Positions 28,724 to 37,015 of a stretch of DNA of 64,000 nucleotides are shown piece after piece. Position 1 is the stretch's first letter; every line of letters starts with the position of its first letter. Under the pieces are notes generated by a model. It did no database searches and was not told where the DNA came from. It was given only the letters and a program-made list of their open reading frames with translations. The translations under genes were made by a program, and so were the position numbers. Origin of the DNA: an uncultured Cellvibrionales bacterium (GTDB lineage: Bacteria > Pseudomonadota > Gammaproteobacteria > Pseudomonadales > Cellvibrionaceae); NCBI GenBank assembly GCA_913020115.1, contig CAJWBQ010000024.1, positions 1 through 64,000 on the forward strand, written 5' to 3'.

Positions 28724-30732
28724 CGCTTATATATCAATTGCCGCGTAATAGCTTGGTCTGGATGCTATTCGCTCAAGCCGCGCTGATACTGCCACACGTT
28801 CAACACCTGCCGGCATGGCTACTTTTTGCTTGGAGTGTGGTTGTACTGTGGCGTATTCAAATTTTTCGCGGCATTTGGGGAATGCCCAGCACCTTGATAA
28901 AAGCGGCCCTTGTAGGCTTGTCTGGATTAGGCATCAAGTTAGCTTACGGAACACTGTTGGGAATAGACCCGATGGTAGGTTTGTTGATTACTGCCTTTCT
29001 CCTAAAGTTGCTGGAAATGCATACACGGCGCGATGCTCTAGTGGTGATTTTTCTAGGCTTTTTTGTCGCTTCTACCCAGTTTCTCTACGACCAAACAATT
29101 TTTGGTTCACTCTACGGTTTGCTTACGATTCTTCTTTTGGTGATTACTTTATTAAGCGTCAACCAAGCCCTAGTGAAACCTAGCTTTACTGGCACCGGAA
29201 TGAAGGGCGCAAAGTTATTTTTGCAAAGTTTACCACTGATGTTTTTACTGTTTGCCATTATGCCAAGGCTGGGGGCTCTCTGGTCTGTGCCCCAGCAACG
29301 GAGCGCCGCGCAAACTGGTGTGAGCAATAGTATGTCGCCCGGTGACTTCACCGATTTAACCCGCTCTGGCAAGTTAGCGTTTCGAGTAAGCTTTGACGGC
29401 GAGGTGCCTGCAAGGCGAAACTTATATTGGCGCGGTTTAGTGTTTTCTGAATTTGATGGGCGCACTTGGAGTCCGTCCTCCCAATGGTTATATCTTGATG
29501 GCGCGGCTATAAATTGGCAAAACCAGAAACCTTTTGCCTGGCGTAGCAATCTCGAAGTTTCGCCGAGTGCCAGCCAGTTTAATTACAGCGTAGTTTTAGA
29601 GGCTACACAGCAACCCTGGTTGTATCTCTTGGGCATGCCTAATGATATACCGCAAAAAGCAGGTCTGTCTCGGCCACACACGCTAGTCTCCAAAGGCCCG
29701 GTGCGACAGCGCCGACAGTACTTTTTATCTACAGCCACTGATTATAAATTAGAGCGAGAATTGTCTGAGCGGCAGCGTGGCTTGGAAACAGCGCTGCCGA
29801 AAAATTATAACCCGGAAACTCGACGTCGAGCTGAGTTGTGGCGGAGTGAAAGTGGTTCTACAGGCGAATTGATTGATCGTTTGCTAGAGCATTATCACGA
29901 TCGATTTGTGTATACGCTCAAGACGCCGGATATGGGGCGGCACTCGGTGGACGAATTTCTGTGGGGCGCTCAAAGGGGGTTTTGCGAGCACTTTGCCAGT
30001 AGCTTTGTATTTTTCATGCGTGCAGCCGGAATTCCCGCCCGCGTGGTGGCCGGTTATCAGGGCGGTGAGCTAAGCCCCGCAGGTGACTATCTTTTAGTGC
30101 ATCAATTTGACGCCCATGCCTGGGCCGAAGTGTGGTTGCCGGACCGAGGTTGGGTGAGAGTAGACCCAACCGCATCGGTTGCGCCGGAGCGAATTGAGCA
30201 GGGTTTAAGTGATGCTCTCAGCGACGATGACTCAGATTTGGTAGCGGGGCCCTTGTCACTCATTTATTACCGAAACATCGATATTCTCAACAAACTACGC
30301 TTGCAGTGGGACTCACTCAATTATCACTGGTATCAGCGTGTTGTAGGTTATGACGATGAGCAGCAAACGGATTTCTTCCGCGATTGGCTGGGCGGGGAAG
30401 ACCCCTGGCGGGTTGCGCTAGCACTGATAGGCGGCGCAGCGGCGGTTCTGGGCTCCTTGGCGCTCTGGGTATGGTATGGCAGTCGGCGAGTACTAGATCC
30501 GGTTACGCGAGCTTACTACAGCATGCAGCGACGTTTGGAGAAGGAGGGATTAACGCGAGGCAGGGGAGAGGCGCCCAGAGATTTCACGGCGCGGGTAAAG
30601 CAAACCAGACCCGATTTGGCGGCGCAAGTGACCACCATTTCTCAACTGTACGAAAAAGTAATGTATGGGGGCTATGAAGCTCTGACGCCTGAGCTAAAAC
30701 GTCAGGCTCGAAAGTTCAGTCACTTTTCTTAG
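28717..30732 (+). CDS. tgpA: TgpA-type transglutaminase-like membrane protein (DUF3488)
   Basis: 671 residues. About five or six N-terminal membrane spans (residues 10-190) precede a periplasmic transglutaminase core with the catalytic Cys in RGFCEHFASSFVFFMR, His in FDAHAWAEVWLP and Asp in WVRVDPTAS. A final span near 570 and a DUF4129-like C-terminal tail follow. The Pseudomonas aeruginosa homologue is essential for growth. GTG 28717 was chosen because it overlaps the DUF58 stop; the next Met is 15 codons on. Confidence 0.9.
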   Translation: MLTLIYQLPRNSLVWMLFAQAALILPHVQHLPAWLLFAWSVVVLWRIQIFRGIWGMPSTLIKAALVGLSGLGIKLAYGTLLGIDPMVGLLITAFLLKLLEMHTRRDALVVIFLGFFVASTQFLYDQTIFGSLYGLLTILLLVITLLSVNQALVKPSFTGTGMKGAKLFLQSLPLMFLLFAIMPRLGALWSVPQQRSAAQTGVSNSMSPGDFTDLTRSGKLAFRVSFDGEVPARRNLYWRGLVFSEFDGRTWSPSSQWLYLDGAAINWQNQKPFAWRSNLEVSPSASQFNYSVVLEATQQPWLYLLGMPNDIPQKAGLSRPHTLVSKGPVRQRRQYFLSTATDYKLERELSERQRGLETALPKNYNPETRRRAELWRSESGSTGELIDRLLEHYHDRFVYTLKTPDMGRHSVDEFLWGAQRGFCEHFASSFVFFMRAAGIPARVVAGYQGGELSPAGDYLLVHQFDAHAWAEVWLPDRGWVRVDPTASVAPERIEQGLSDALSDDDSDLVAGPLSLIYYRNIDILNKLRLQWDSLNYHWYQRVVGYDDEQQTDFFRDWLGGEDPWRVALALIGGAAAVLGSLALWVWYGSRRVLDPVTRAYYSMQRRLEKEGLTRGRGEAPRDFTARVKQTRPDLAAQVTTISQLYEKVMYGGYEALTPELKRQARKFSHFS

Positions 30733-30813
30733 CGACTCCGGTTTCATGATGGTTTAAGTCGCGCGTCGGTCGCGAAGGGCTTTGCGCACTAAAATATTGC
30801 AATGTCTCCCGCG

Positions 30814-30884
30814 TGCACCAAAATAAAGCTCTCCATGGTGGGTTTGCATTATATAAGTGCAAGGCGCTGCCAGCTATTGGTGCC
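30814..30884. promoter_or_regulatory. NtrC-like half sites upstream of amtB
   Basis: TGCACCA at 30814-30820 and TGGTGCC at 30878-30884 match the two halves of the NtrC consensus but stand 57 bases apart, 40-110 bases upstream of the sigma-54 promoter where enhancer sites belong. Between them TTGCA-N9-TGCAA (30844-30862) is a further inverted repeat. No complete NtrC palindrome is visible, so this is suggestive only. Confidence 0.4.
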
Positions 30885-30922
30885 TATCTCGCTAAGTCAT
30901 TGATTTATAAGGCACCATTATT

Positions 30923-30938
30923 GGGCACGATTCCTGCT
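30923..30938 (+). promoter_or_regulatory. Sigma-54 (-24/-12) promoter of amtB
   Basis: GGGCACG-ATTC-CTGC has the invariant GG at 30924-30925 and GC at 30936-30937, exactly ten bases apart, and matches the TGGCACG-N4-TTGC consensus at most positions. It lies 62 bases before the amtB ATG, which suits nitrogen-limitation control through RpoN and NtrC. Confidence 0.7.
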
Positions 30939-30999
30939 TCTCTTTTCCCTCAGACAGATTAATTCACTCACTAATAACAATATTCTCGATGAGGAACTC

Positions 31000-32307
31000 A
31001 TGAATAAAGCCACAACCCTTAAGGCCACAGCTGTTTTACTTGCGGGCCTACTGCCCCAGTTTGCTTCGGCGGCCGAAGACACTTTGAACTCTGGTAATAC
31101 GGCCTGGATTTTAGCCTCTACGGCGCTGGTGCTGTTTATGACACTGCCGGGCTTGTCTCTTTTTTACGGCGGCTTAGTGCGCAGTAAGAACGTATTGTCT
31201 GTGTTGATGCAGTGTTTCACCATTGCCTGTGTCGCTTCTCTGTTGTGGTTTGCGGTAGGTTACAGCCTGAGTTTTGGCGGAGGTAATGCCTGGATCGGTG
31301 ATTTGGATAACGCGTTCTTCAGTGGCGTTACCACGGGCAGCATGTCGGGCGATATTCCTGAGTCTCTGTTTGCTATGTTTCAGATGACCTTTGCCATCAT
31401 TACTCCCGCCTTGATTGTGGGTGCTTTTGCGGAGCGCATGAAATTTTCTTCCATGGTGATTTTTAGCGCCTTTTGGCTGTTGGCGGTTTATGTGCCTATC
31501 TGTCACTGGGTATGGGGCGGCGGCTGGTTGGGTCAAATGGGTCTGTTGGATTTCGCCGGCGGCACTGTGGTTCACATCACGGCGGGTGTTGCGGCTTTGG
31601 TGGCAGCTTTGGTTTTGGGAAATCGCACGGGTTTCCCCAACACGGCGATGCCTCCTCACAATATGACGATGACGGTAACTGGTGCGGGTATGCTTTGGGT
31701 CGGTTGGTTCGGTTTTAATGCCGGTTCTGCATTGGCGGCAAACGGTGATGCGGCGATGGCTATGTTGGTCACACACATTTCGGCGGCGGCGGGCTCTCTA
31801 GCCTGGATGACGATCGAGTGGGTGAAGTTCCGCAAGCCGAGTGTTTTGGGCATTGTGACGGGCATGGTTGCGGGTTTGGGTACTATTACTCCAGCATCGG
31901 GTTATGTGGGGCCTGCAGGTGCTCTGGTTATTGGTTTGTCGGCCGGTGTGGTGTGTTTTTATATGACTCAGTTTATTAAGCGCAAGCTGGTGATTGATGA
32001 TTCTTTGGATGTGTTTCCGGTGCACGGTGTGGGCGGTATTTTGGGTACGCTGTTGGCGGGTGTGTTTGCTTCGACTGAGCTGGGTATTTTCTCTGGCCAG
32101 GGTTTTGCTGATGGCATTAGTTCGATTAGTGAGCAGTTTACGGTGCAAACGATTGGTGTTCTTGCAACGGCGGGCTATACGGCGGTGGTTACTTATGTGC
32201 TGCTGAAGATCACGGGTTTGCTGACTGGCGGTTTGCGTGTGTCGAAGGATGAGGAAAATATGGGGCTGGATATTGTTTTACATGAGGAATCTGGATATAA
32301 GCTTTAG
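31000..32307 (+). CDS. amtB: Ammonium transporter
   Basis: 435 residues. A signal peptide (LLAGLLPQFASAAE) is followed by 11 expected membrane helices. Family signatures GLSLFYGGLVRSKNVLSVLMQ near 49-69, AFAERMKF and DFAGGTVVHITAGVAALVAALVLG around 180-204 (pore His region) are present. It conducts ammonium into the cell under nitrogen limitation. glnK, which normally precedes amtB, is not adjacent. Base composition changes within the gene: 31021-31080 has 17 G and 19 C, 31981-32040 has 22 G and 9 C. Confidence 0.95.
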   Translation: MNKATTLKATAVLLAGLLPQFASAAEDTLNSGNTAWILASTALVLFMTLPGLSLFYGGLVRSKNVLSVLMQCFTIACVASLLWFAVGYSLSFGGGNAWIGDLDNAFFSGVTTGSMSGDIPESLFAMFQMTFAIITPALIVGAFAERMKFSSMVIFSAFWLLAVYVPICHWVWGGGWLGQMGLLDFAGGTVVHITAGVAALVAALVLGNRTGFPNTAMPPHNMTMTVTGAGMLWVGWFGFNAGSALAANGDAAMAMLVTHISAAAGSLAWMTIEWVKFRKPSVLGIVTGMVAGLGTITPASGYVGPAGALVIGLSAGVVCFYMTQFIKRKLVIDDSLDVFPVHGVGGILGTLLAGVFASTELGIFSGQGFADGISSISEQFTVQTIGVLATAGYTAVVTYVLLKITGLLTGGLRVSKDEENMGLDIVLHEESGYKL

Positions 32308-32403
32308 GTTCTTTTTTTGAGCTTTCTGGTGTGATTTGAGATGCCAGAGAGTTCTGTCTTCTGTTTTACTCTCCAGCTCTGGGGTGCTCTAGGCAAAAGA
32401 CGT

Positions 32404-32426
32404 AAACGCGTCCTGAATGGGCGCGA
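32404..32426. repeat. Second copy of the TGAAT-loop hairpin, after amtB
   Basis: CGCGTCC-TGAAT-GGGCGCG here matches CGCGCCC-TGAAT-GGGCGTG of the leuD-leuB element at 21 of 23 positions over 32404-32426 versus 10160-10182. The two differences keep the stem paired through G-T wobbles. It lies in the 274-base gap between amtB and the MAPEG gene; the large outer arms of the first copy are missing here. Confidence 0.65.
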
Positions 32427-32581
32427 TGGGTGACGCGTGGCTGAACCTCTTTTCGATTCTCTGTTGTGTTTTCGTTTGTCTTTTGTTCTTGAGGCCATTT
32501 TTTGGGGCTTGTAGGCGCTTATTGTTCACGCTTGAACGTAAAGTATGGTAGTTTTGCTTCCCATATAATAATGACTTTGGG

Positions 32582-32974
32582 ATGTTCTGGATGAGCTATG
32601 TTGCACTGGTGACTTTGTTGCTGCTTTTACAATATATGGTTTTCTGTATGATGGCGGGCCTTGCTCGCGGTAAGGCGGGTATTGAAGCGCCTGCGATGAC
32701 GGGGGACGAGAATTTCGAGCGCAATTTGCGTGTGCAGATGAATACGCTTGAGCAGTTGGTTGTGACTCTGCCGCTGATGTGGGTTTGTGCCTATTTCTTT
32801 CGGCCTGATGTGGCGGCTATAGCTGGCTCGGTGTTTTTTATAGGGCGAGTTTTGTATGGTCTGGCGTATGTGGCTGACCCTTCTAAGCGCGCTTTGGGTA
32901 TGATGTTGGGCTTTTTCAGTAATGTTGCGATGTTGCTGGCTTCTTTTTACGCTGTAGTTATGACTTTGGTTTGA
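32582..32974 (+). CDS. MAPEG-family membrane protein
   Basis: 130 residues with four predicted spans. The central motif ERNLRVQMNTLEQLVVTLPLMW (about 42-63) carries the conserved Asn/Glu-Gln pattern of the membrane-associated eicosanoid/glutathione family, and FFIGRVLYGLAYV is the typical third-helix stretch. Bacterial members are glutathione-dependent peroxidase/transferase-like; substrate unknown. ATG 32591 is an alternative start. The gene is G/T-rich like its neighbours and lies 11 bases before the kinase-like gene. Confidence 0.82.
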   Translation: MFWMSYVALVTLLLLLQYMVFCMMAGLARGKAGIEAPAMTGDENFERNLRVQMNTLEQLVVTLPLMWVCAYFFRPDVAAIAGSVFFIGRVLYGLAYVADPSKRALGMMLGFFSNVAMLLASFYAVVMTLV

Positions 32975-32985
32975 TGCTGTAAATT

Positions 32986-34410
32986 ATGAAACGTTTATTA
33001 CTTCCTCTTTTATTGATTGCGCCCTGGGTTTCGGCCGATGGCATTGGTATTTTTAAAGACGCTGATGGCAATACGAATTGGCAACATTTGGCGAATTGGA
33101 CGAGCGGTACGCTCATCATTTTGCTGGTGATTGTGATTTCGGATTTGATCTATAGCCGTCGAGCGGTACGCCGTTCGAATGAATCTTTGGAGGCTATTCG
33201 GCAGAGTTTGGAGTTGCGGGTGCAGGAGCGCACGGCAACTTTGGATAAGTCGAATCATTTGCTGACTCAAAGTAATGAGAAGTTGGAACAGGAGGTTGTT
33301 CGCCATGTTGATACGGCGGAGAAGCTTCGGGCTTCAGATTCTTATATTAAGGATGTTCTGAAGTCTATGCCGCTGATGTTGGTTGGCTTGGATAAAGATT
33401 GTCGTATTACGCAGTGGAATCGCTATTCCGAGAAGGTGTCGGGGGTAACTACTGAGGCGGCACTAGGGCAAGATTTGTGGAAGGCTTATCCGATTATTAC
33501 GGTAACTCGAGCTCAGGTGCAGCAGGCACTTGAGGCGAATGAGACGCTAACGGTTGAGCACAGTCAGCGTGGAATGTATCACTTCGACATTACTATTTAC
33601 CCGCTTCAAGAGGGTAGTGATGTGGGTGTGGTGATTCTAATTGATGACGTTAGTAAGAAGGTGATGGCTGAAAATATGCTGATTCATAACGATAAAATGT
33701 CGTCTATGAGTGAGTTGGCGTCTTCGATGGCCCACGATATTAATATTCCGCTACAAAGCCTTTTGTACGATGTTGAGAATGTTCAAAAGTTGCTGGCGGA
33801 GGGTGAGTCGGCAGAAGGCGATTATTTGCCTTTGCTAGATGATGCTGCGGAGAAGGGTCGTTCGGTATCGTCGATTATTTCCAACCTTTTGATGTTTGCG
33901 CGCGGTAGTAGTGAAGACAAGCAAATGGCGTCTGTGCCTGAGATTATGGAGCACGCATTAGAACTGGCGGGCGGTATGCTGTCGGTTTCTGAGGATATTT
34001 CGTTTAATGATATTGTGATTGAGCGTGATTTTGAAGCAAATTTACCGCTAATACCTTGTTATGTGACTGAAATGCAGTATGTATTTATCAGTTTGTTTCG
34101 CCATGCCTGTCACGCTTTAAGCTTGCACGCCACGGAAGATTTTACACCAGAAATTAAGGTACATGTCAGTGAGCGCTACGATGCATTGTGGATTAAGATT
34201 CAGCACAATGGTATTGGCTTAGATAATCAAGAACAGATGGATTTGTTTGAGCCCTTCTTCGGAAACGGACCAAACCGAGGCGCTTATGATGCCAGCAGTC
34301 GTTTGTCTTTTGCGTACTTTATTATTACTGAGCAGCACCAAGGTCATTTGGCTGTGACGTCTGATAAGCGGGTGGGAAGTACTTTCCATATTCAAATGCA
34401 GCTGAGCTAA
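32986..34410 (+). CDS. PAS-containing histidine-kinase-like protein with degenerate ATPase
   Basis: 474 residues. A signal-like N-terminus (1-17), one membrane span at about 41-57, a coiled coil (60-115), a PAS domain (about 118-222) and a dimerisation helix with His250 in SSMAHDINIPLQSLL, close to the H-E-I-N-x-P-L box. The ATP-binding domain is eroded. The N-box Asn is replaced (SLFRHACHAL, His373), the G1 Asp is His407 (QHNGIGL), and the G2 glycines are gone (SSRLSFAYF near 438-445), although the terminal GSTFHIQMQL fold is kept. No response regulator is adjacent. It may be a phosphatase, scaffold or sensor subunit rather than a kinase. Confidence 0.75.
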   Translation: MKRLLLPLLLIAPWVSADGIGIFKDADGNTNWQHLANWTSGTLIILLVIVISDLIYSRRAVRRSNESLEAIRQSLELRVQERTATLDKSNHLLTQSNEKLEQEVVRHVDTAEKLRASDSYIKDVLKSMPLMLVGLDKDCRITQWNRYSEKVSGVTTEAALGQDLWKAYPIITVTRAQVQQALEANETLTVEHSQRGMYHFDITIYPLQEGSDVGVVILIDDVSKKVMAENMLIHNDKMSSMSELASSMAHDINIPLQSLLYDVENVQKLLAEGESAEGDYLPLLDDAAEKGRSVSSIISNLLMFARGSSEDKQMASVPEIMEHALELAGGMLSVSEDISFNDIVIERDFEANLPLIPCYVTEMQYVFISLFRHACHALSLHATEDFTPEIKVHVSERYDALWIKIQHNGIGLDNQEQMDLFEPFFGNGPNRGAYDASSRLSFAYFIITEQHQGHLAVTSDKRVGSTFHIQMQLS

Positions 34411-34844
34411 ACTTTGCTTGCAGCGTATGAGCACTAGTGCAGAGAGTAGTTCATCTATAAAAGCCTGATTAAATATCGGGCTATTAAGTTAACCTGTGGC
34501 TATTCATTAAAGTGAATGGCCATTTTTGTTATTAAGGCCCAATGAAATCAATATAGACCTCATTGGGCTCGCGTCTTACTTTATCAGTATGAATCCGTTC
34601 CTCGCGCGACTAAAAAAGCCGATAGTTCCCGTTCCCTGCATCTCGCAGTCTCGGCCAGAAAAATCCCAATATCTTTGTAATCTGCTAATTTTTGAATTTA
34701 GAAAGCGCCATGCCAAATATTCCATTTCGATTCATTCGTTTTAATCCTATTAGTTCTTTTTGTGATTTATTTGCATAAGCTAAGCGCTGGGTGTACCATT
34801 TGATGGTGGGGTACAGGTGGTTCATTGAGAGGCGCAATATAATT
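34411..34844. other. 434-base gap between the kinase-like and GntR genes
   Basis: Contains the terminator at 34497-34527 and then AT-rich sequence with no credible gene; the short open frames have no ribosome sites or recognisable products. The composition drops sharply in G+C from here to about 36.1 kb. Confidence 0.6.
34497..34527 (+). terminator. Intrinsic terminator after the kinase-like gene
   Basis: The stem TGGCTATTCA (34497-34506) pairs with TGAATGGCCA (34513-34522), one wobble, six-base loop, followed by TTTTT at 34523-34527. It ends the amtB-MAPEG-kinase transcription unit. Confidence 0.8.
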
Positions 34845-35234
34845 ATGGAAATATTCATTGATATTGATAATCCGTTGCCCCAGTTTTCCCAGCTAGTTGA
34901 GCAAATAAAGCTGGCGGTGCAGCAAAAGCAAATTAAACCTGGAGATCCATTGCCGTCAATTCGCCAATTGGCCAATGATCTTGGTTTAAATAACAAAACA
35001 GTTGCTAAAGCCTATCGTTTGCTTGAAAGAGACTCTGTTATTCAAGCCAAAGGGTATCGCGGTAGTTATATTCATCCTGATGCTGAGAAAAACTGTACGG
35101 TAAATCTTAACGAGCTAGTTGAGGAAAAACTAACTGATGTGATTGGTATGTTGAGACATACCGGCGCTACGGATTCAGAGATTCGTATTGCTTTTACAAA
35201 GGTAATGAATTCAGATAGAAAGAGAGGCAATTAA
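34845..35234 (+). CDS. GntR-family regulator, YtrA subfamily
   Basis: 129 residues. An N-terminal winged helix (PLPSIRQLANDLGLNNKTVAKAYRLLE, about 36-62) is followed by only a short helical tail, the compact YtrA layout. ATG 34845 has GAGAGGCG upstream and the family-like N-terminus MEIFIDIDNPLPQFSQLVEQI. YtrA regulators normally sit with ABC transporters; here the sole partner is a membrane protein starting one base after the stop. The pair is AT-rich compared with its surroundings. Confidence 0.88.
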   Translation: MEIFIDIDNPLPQFSQLVEQIKLAVQQKQIKPGDPLPSIRQLANDLGLNNKTVAKAYRLLERDSVIQAKGYRGSYIHPDAEKNCTVNLNELVEEKLTDVIGMLRHTGATDSEIRIAFTKVMNSDRKRGN

Positions 35235-35235
35235 G

Positions 35236-36093
35236 ATGATCGAAATCATGTTCTATATTTTATTTTTAAGTCAAATATTACTCTTTTCGGTGTATTTCCC
35301 TAACAAAATATATCAACGCATGCGCTATGTGATAGCCCATTACCCTTGTGATCAGTATCCTAAACTATACCCACAACCTATCGAAAATTATCATCGTTTT
35401 CATGGTAATTATCGTTTGGCCAATTGGTTGATTGCTGCTGCTGGCTTAGTGACTTTAACTTTAAGTGTAGTGTTTAATAACAAAGGGGAGTTTATTGAAC
35501 CTCAAGTATTAGTGTGGCTGTTTTTTATGTTGCAGTTTATGCCAATTATGATAATTGAGATTTCTGAATTTAGTCAATTTAAAATGATGCGAACAGCAGA
35601 CCGAAGTTCGGTGCGTAGTGCTATTTTAAGCCCCCGTAGTCTCGCTAGTTTTATTGCACCTAAGTGGCTTTATATTGCTTTTCTTACATTACTGATTGCC
35701 ATTGTATACGGCTTTTATTTAGAAGATTTCACAATAAGCGTTGAAGGTAGCGCCGCATATGCAGCGGTGATTCTTTTCTCTGTAAATGCGTTTTTTGCGG
35801 GTTTAATTTATTGGAATCTTTATGGTAAAAAACTCAACCCGCACCAAACTGAAGAAGATCGTCAAAAGGCGATAAGGGTAGTAGCAAAATCACTAGTATT
35901 CATCAGTATCTGTGCCAGTATTTTCTTAATGGTTACCTTGAGTATTAAGGAGTATCAATTGCATAGCCTAGAACCGTTAGCTATGACTGTATATTTGCAA
36001 GTTATTGCGCTGTTTTCACTGGGTAATTCCATCGGCAGTATTAAAGTTGATGAACTAAACTTTGATCTCTACAAAAAAGAACCTTTGTTGTGA
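35236..36093 (+). CDS. Unrecognised polytopic membrane protein paired with the GntR regulator
   Basis: 285 residues with about seven hydrophobic segments (for example 3-20, 60-78, 90-110, 138-156, 172-190, 212-232, 245-262) and a long polar stretch after the first (YPCDQYPKLYPQPIENYHRFHGNY). No ATP-binding partner is encoded beside it. It follows the regulator by one base, so the two are surely co-transcribed. I do not recognise the family; it may be the permease-like relic of a YtrA-controlled exporter or a stress membrane protein. Confidence 0.6.
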   Translation: MIEIMFYILFLSQILLFSVYFPNKIYQRMRYVIAHYPCDQYPKLYPQPIENYHRFHGNYRLANWLIAAAGLVTLTLSVVFNNKGEFIEPQVLVWLFFMLQFMPIMIIEISEFSQFKMMRTADRSSVRSAILSPRSLASFIAPKWLYIAFLTLLIAIVYGFYLEDFTISVEGSAAYAAVILFSVNAFFAGLIYWNLYGKKLNPHQTEEDRQKAIRVVAKSLVFISICASIFLMVTLSIKEYQLHSLEPLAMTVYLQVIALFSLGNSIGSIKVDELNFDLYKKEPLL

Positions 36094-36268
36094 AGTATAC
36101 GATTTGCTTTTCAACTAATGAGAGGCCCATATCCAATAAACTTCATTGAATGCGTGGTGTTAAATTAGGCGGGCAGATGAAAGTGATTAGCTTGTGCGCA
36201 CAGAGCAACTAAGTAGAGGAGGCCTTCAGTAGGTGGAATGGACAACGGTTTAGTACTTATAGCTAAAA

Positions 36269-36874
36269 TTAGACGATGCTCATTTTGCTGCGATCCTCAA
36301 TGCCAGACTGATTAACGTGATTTATTAGCTCAGGGAAAAACTCTAAAAATACGTCTTCTAATTCACTGTAGTGTCGATGAATGTCTTCAATCGCACCTGA
36401 AAATTTATTGGCGAAACGGATTCGTCTGGCGATGTTGTCAAGTGCTAGGCCTATGCCGGCTGTGGTTTCGTATTCTTTGAACCAGTCGTTCTTGGTCAGG
36501 TTGCCCACAACCATCTGCATTCTGCTGGGCATGTCGGAAATGCGCTGGTTTAAAAGCTGATAACTATTTCGTTTAAAATCTGAGATTGGTTCTCGACCAA
36601 ATTTTTGCCAGTGCTGGATGAGGAAGTGATCGAATAATACATCAATGGCAATGCTCGCGAATCGTTTGCGTTGAACTGAAAAATATTGCCTTGCCTCTTT
36701 TATCGCAGGGTGGTTGTCCGTAAATTTATCCACTAAGTAATGATTGTCTAAGGCATTCTTGACTCTAATTGGCAGGTGCTTTACATGTCGGTGACCACCA
36801 AAGTCACCTAGAAGATTGCCAAAGTGGGAGTCCGCATTTGGCTGGGCTAGATAAAGGTGAGCTAAATAGTTCAA
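36269..36874 (-). CDS. acpH: ACP phosphodiesterase (DUF479)
   Basis: 201 residues. The family start MNYLAHLYLAQPNADSHFGNLLGDF and the His/Asp motif DNHYLVDKFTDNHP, then IAIDVLFDHFLIQHW, match AcpH. It hydrolyses the 4'-phosphopantetheine from holo-acyl carrier protein. It stands alone on the minus strand; 142 bases without a feature separate it from fghA. Confidence 0.85.
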   Translation of the reverse strand: MNYLAHLYLAQPNADSHFGNLLGDFGGHRHVKHLPIRVKNALDNHYLVDKFTDNHPAIKEARQYFSVQRKRFASIAIDVLFDHFLIQHWQKFGREPISDFKRNSYQLLNQRISDMPSRMQMVVGNLTKNDWFKEYETTAGIGLALDNIARRIRFANKFSGAIEDIHRHYSELEDVFLEFFPELINHVNQSGIEDRSKMSIV

Positions 36875-37015
36875 AGTATTTCTCGGCTATATCTGATGGG
36901 ATCTAGACCAAACCCTTAGTCCATCGAAAATATTTAGTGCGGATTTACCCGCGTCAACTAGCTCGTAAGTCACGGCGACGGGTCTGTCGCCTATCACGTT
37001 CCTTAATGTCCTGAC

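Noticed and set aside
31174..31776. Minus-strand frame of 200 codons inside amtB
   Set aside because: Antisense of a certain membrane-protein gene, rich in His, Arg and Gln, with no independent support.
34526..34744. Small plus-strand frame after the kinase-like gene
   Set aside because: Begins just after the terminator, with no ribosome site and no recognisable sequence; regarded as chance.
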